Assembly (NCBI GenBank): GCA_964590515.1
Contig: CAZPZD010000051.1
Coordinates: forward strand, 1-16,101
Direction of reading: 5' to 3'
From: JADFRG01 sp964590515
GTDB lineage: Bacteria > Chloroflexota > Anaerolineae > Anaerolineales > E44-bin32
Length of the DNA: 16,101 bases
The notes under the pieces were generated by a model. It saw nothing but the letters and a program-made list of their open reading frames with translations. It was not told the DNA's origin and made no database searches. Positions 15,237 through 16,101 of the stretch are shown piece by piece. Position 1 is the first letter of the stretch, and every line of letters starts with the position of its first letter. A program made the translations under genes and the position numbers.

Positions 15237-15250
15237 CCGAGGCCGTCCCT

Positions 15251-15784
15251 TCAGGGCCTGACCTCAACCAAGACGAATACCGGGTCGCCGAACAGTTCAC
15301 CAGTCGGCGTCTTGGCCTGCCAGCTGGCAAGGTACTCCCCCGGCTCGCGGGGTGCAGTCAGCAGCACCTGCCAGATTGCCGCCTCGCCAGCCCGAGCGGG
15401 ATACAACCCCAACTCGGTCGGACCGCCGAGCAATCCGCCGTCTGTCCGAATCAGCCGGTATCCAGGCCCCCAATTACAGGTCCCCGAATTCATGACCGAC
15501 CAACGCTTGTCGATCAACGCCCCTGGCTCCACCCGGCTTCCATCGGGGACGGAGAGGTCTTCGATGAACCGAGCTTGGTCCACGCACCCGGATTGAGTCA
15601 GCACGACCGGTGGTGCGGGAGTTGACCGCGCATCGGTGCTCGTCGCGAGCGGTTCTAACTCGATGAGATCCGTCGAGAGCGGGGTCGCAACCGGTGACGT
15701 TCCACAACCGGCAAGCCACAGGCCGATCAGTGCAGTGCTCAGCCAACTCAGACTCTCGGCCGACCGCCTCATCATCCCAATCAT
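15251..15784 (-). CDS. Lipoprotein with an NBR1-like Ig domain
   Basis: Small exported protein of unknown role. A hydrophobic signal ends in the lipobox L-A-G-C (Cys27 from the chosen start), followed by a Thr/Pro/Ser-rich linker. The remaining roughly 110 residues resemble the central Ig-like domain of NBR1: F-I-E-D-L-S-V-P-D-G, then W-S-V-M-N-S-G-T-C-N-W, then G-G-P and a P-G-E-Y stretch. In my knowledge this module is frequent in secreted and lipid-anchored Chloroflexota proteins and probably serves in binding rather than catalysis. Start choice is weak: ATG at 15784, 15775 or 15772 would all keep the signal, and a TTG at 15817 is less likely; none has a good Shine-Dalgarno. It follows recA closely and converges with ahcY, leaving 14 bases between stops. 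Confidence 0.82.
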   Translation of the reverse strand: MIGMMRRSAESLSWLSTALIGLWLAGCGTSPVATPLSTDLIELEPLATSTDARSTPAPPVVLTQSGCVDQARFIEDLSVPDGSRVEPGALIDKRWSVMNSGTCNWGPGYRLIRTDGGLLGGPTELGLYPARAGEAAIWQVLLTAPREPGEYLASWQAKTPTGELFGDPVFVLVEVRP

Positions 15785-15829
15785 CGCCCGATCCGGAGAG
15801 CGGGGCAAGCCGCGCAAAGTATCTGAACG

Positions 15830-16101
15830 CTAGGCGGCGTAGGCCAATCGCGATTCTGCGATTGCCGCTGGGCGGTCCTCCTCCTCGCTCTCGCCTTCCG
15901 AACTGACGAAAGCCAGCCCGCTGAGTCCCCGGATTCGACTTTCGAGATCGAGCATCAGCTCGGGGTGCTCCCGCAAGTAGTTCTTGGCGTTGTCCCGGCC
16001 CTGCCCGATTCGGGTCTCGCCAACCGAGAAGAACGACCCGCGCTTCTCCACCAACCCATTCTCAACCGCCAGGTCCAGGATCCCGCCGACCTTGCTGATT
16101 C
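15830..16101 (-). CDS. recA: Recombinase RecA, C-terminal part (partial)
   Basis: The reverse strand enters the window in frame (I-S-K-V-G-G-I-L-D-L-A-V) and reads 89 residues to a TAG at 15830. The segment matches the RecA C-terminal domain: G-L-V-E-K-R-G-S-F-F-S, then the conserved I-G-Q-G-R-D-N-A-K-N-Y-L, then helices leading to an acidic tail (E-G-E-S-E-E-E-D). RecA forms filaments on single-stranded DNA for recombination and SOS signalling; the ATPase core is outside the window. The acidic tail is expected, since it tunes DNA binding in other RecA proteins. The last residues are R-L-A-Y-A-A, a hydrophobic end that follows the acidic stretch. The lipoprotein gene follows within about 50 bases. 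Confidence 0.95.
   Translation of the reverse strand, partial: ISKVGGILDLAVENGLVEKRGSFFSVGETRIGQGRDNAKNYLREHPELMLDLESRIRGLSGLAFVSSEGESEEEDRPAAIAESRLAYAA

Noticed and set aside
15240..15259. Bidirectional terminator between ahcY and the lipoprotein gene
   Set aside because: AGGCC and GGCCT form only a 5-bp stem with a 10-base loop and no T run; it also overlaps the lipoprotein coding end.

Overview
This window looks like a GC-rich bacterial chromosome segment, most plausibly from the phylum Chloroflexota. The lineage call is an inference. It rests on a ribosomal protein S12 with an extra segment after its Pro-Ala-Leu motif, an RNA polymerase beta subunit with a long repeat-bearing insertion, and a lipoprotein with an NBR1-like Ig domain of a type common in that phylum. 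I see no IS element, phage, CRISPR array, tRNA or rRNA. Nearly every gene is a core housekeeping gene or a recognisable family member.

Minus-strand block (1 to 11849), in transcription order: a TPR-rich lytic transglycosylase lipoprotein; rpoB with its own promoter and a strong terminator-like hairpin; a polytopic membrane protein resembling GT-C glycosyltransferases; then the str operon rpsL-rpsG-fusA, and tuf, of which only the first 13 codons are inside the window. The str operon has a near-consensus sigma70 promoter, a structured leader and a strong hairpin between rpsL and rpsG. The striking absence is rpoC: it is not next to rpoB on either side, although the rpoB-rpoC-rpsL-rpsG-fusA order is widespread in bacteria.

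Plus-strand block (11942 to 15236): mtnA, an AdoK-type adenosine kinase and ahcY are packed as one operon. Together they recycle two by-products of S-adenosylmethionine use: methylthioribose-1-phosphate (MtnA), and S-adenosylhomocysteine to homocysteine plus adenosine (AhcY), with the adenosine phosphorylated to AMP (AdoK). A promoter-like sequence and a terminator-like hairpin with a T run lie just before mtnA.

Right end (15251 to 16101, minus strand): the 3' end of recA, then a small lipoprotein with an NBR1-like Ig domain that converges on ahcY. No stretch above 300 bases lacks a gene. The longest gaps are 3174-3456 (str promoter and leader) and 9237-9452 (rpoB promoter and leader).

I found no wholly unknown system. 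The best candidates for novelty are the split of rpoB from rpoC by a membrane-protein gene, the 26-residue repeats in the RpoB insertion, and several RNA structures that could control the str, rpoB and mtnA transcripts.
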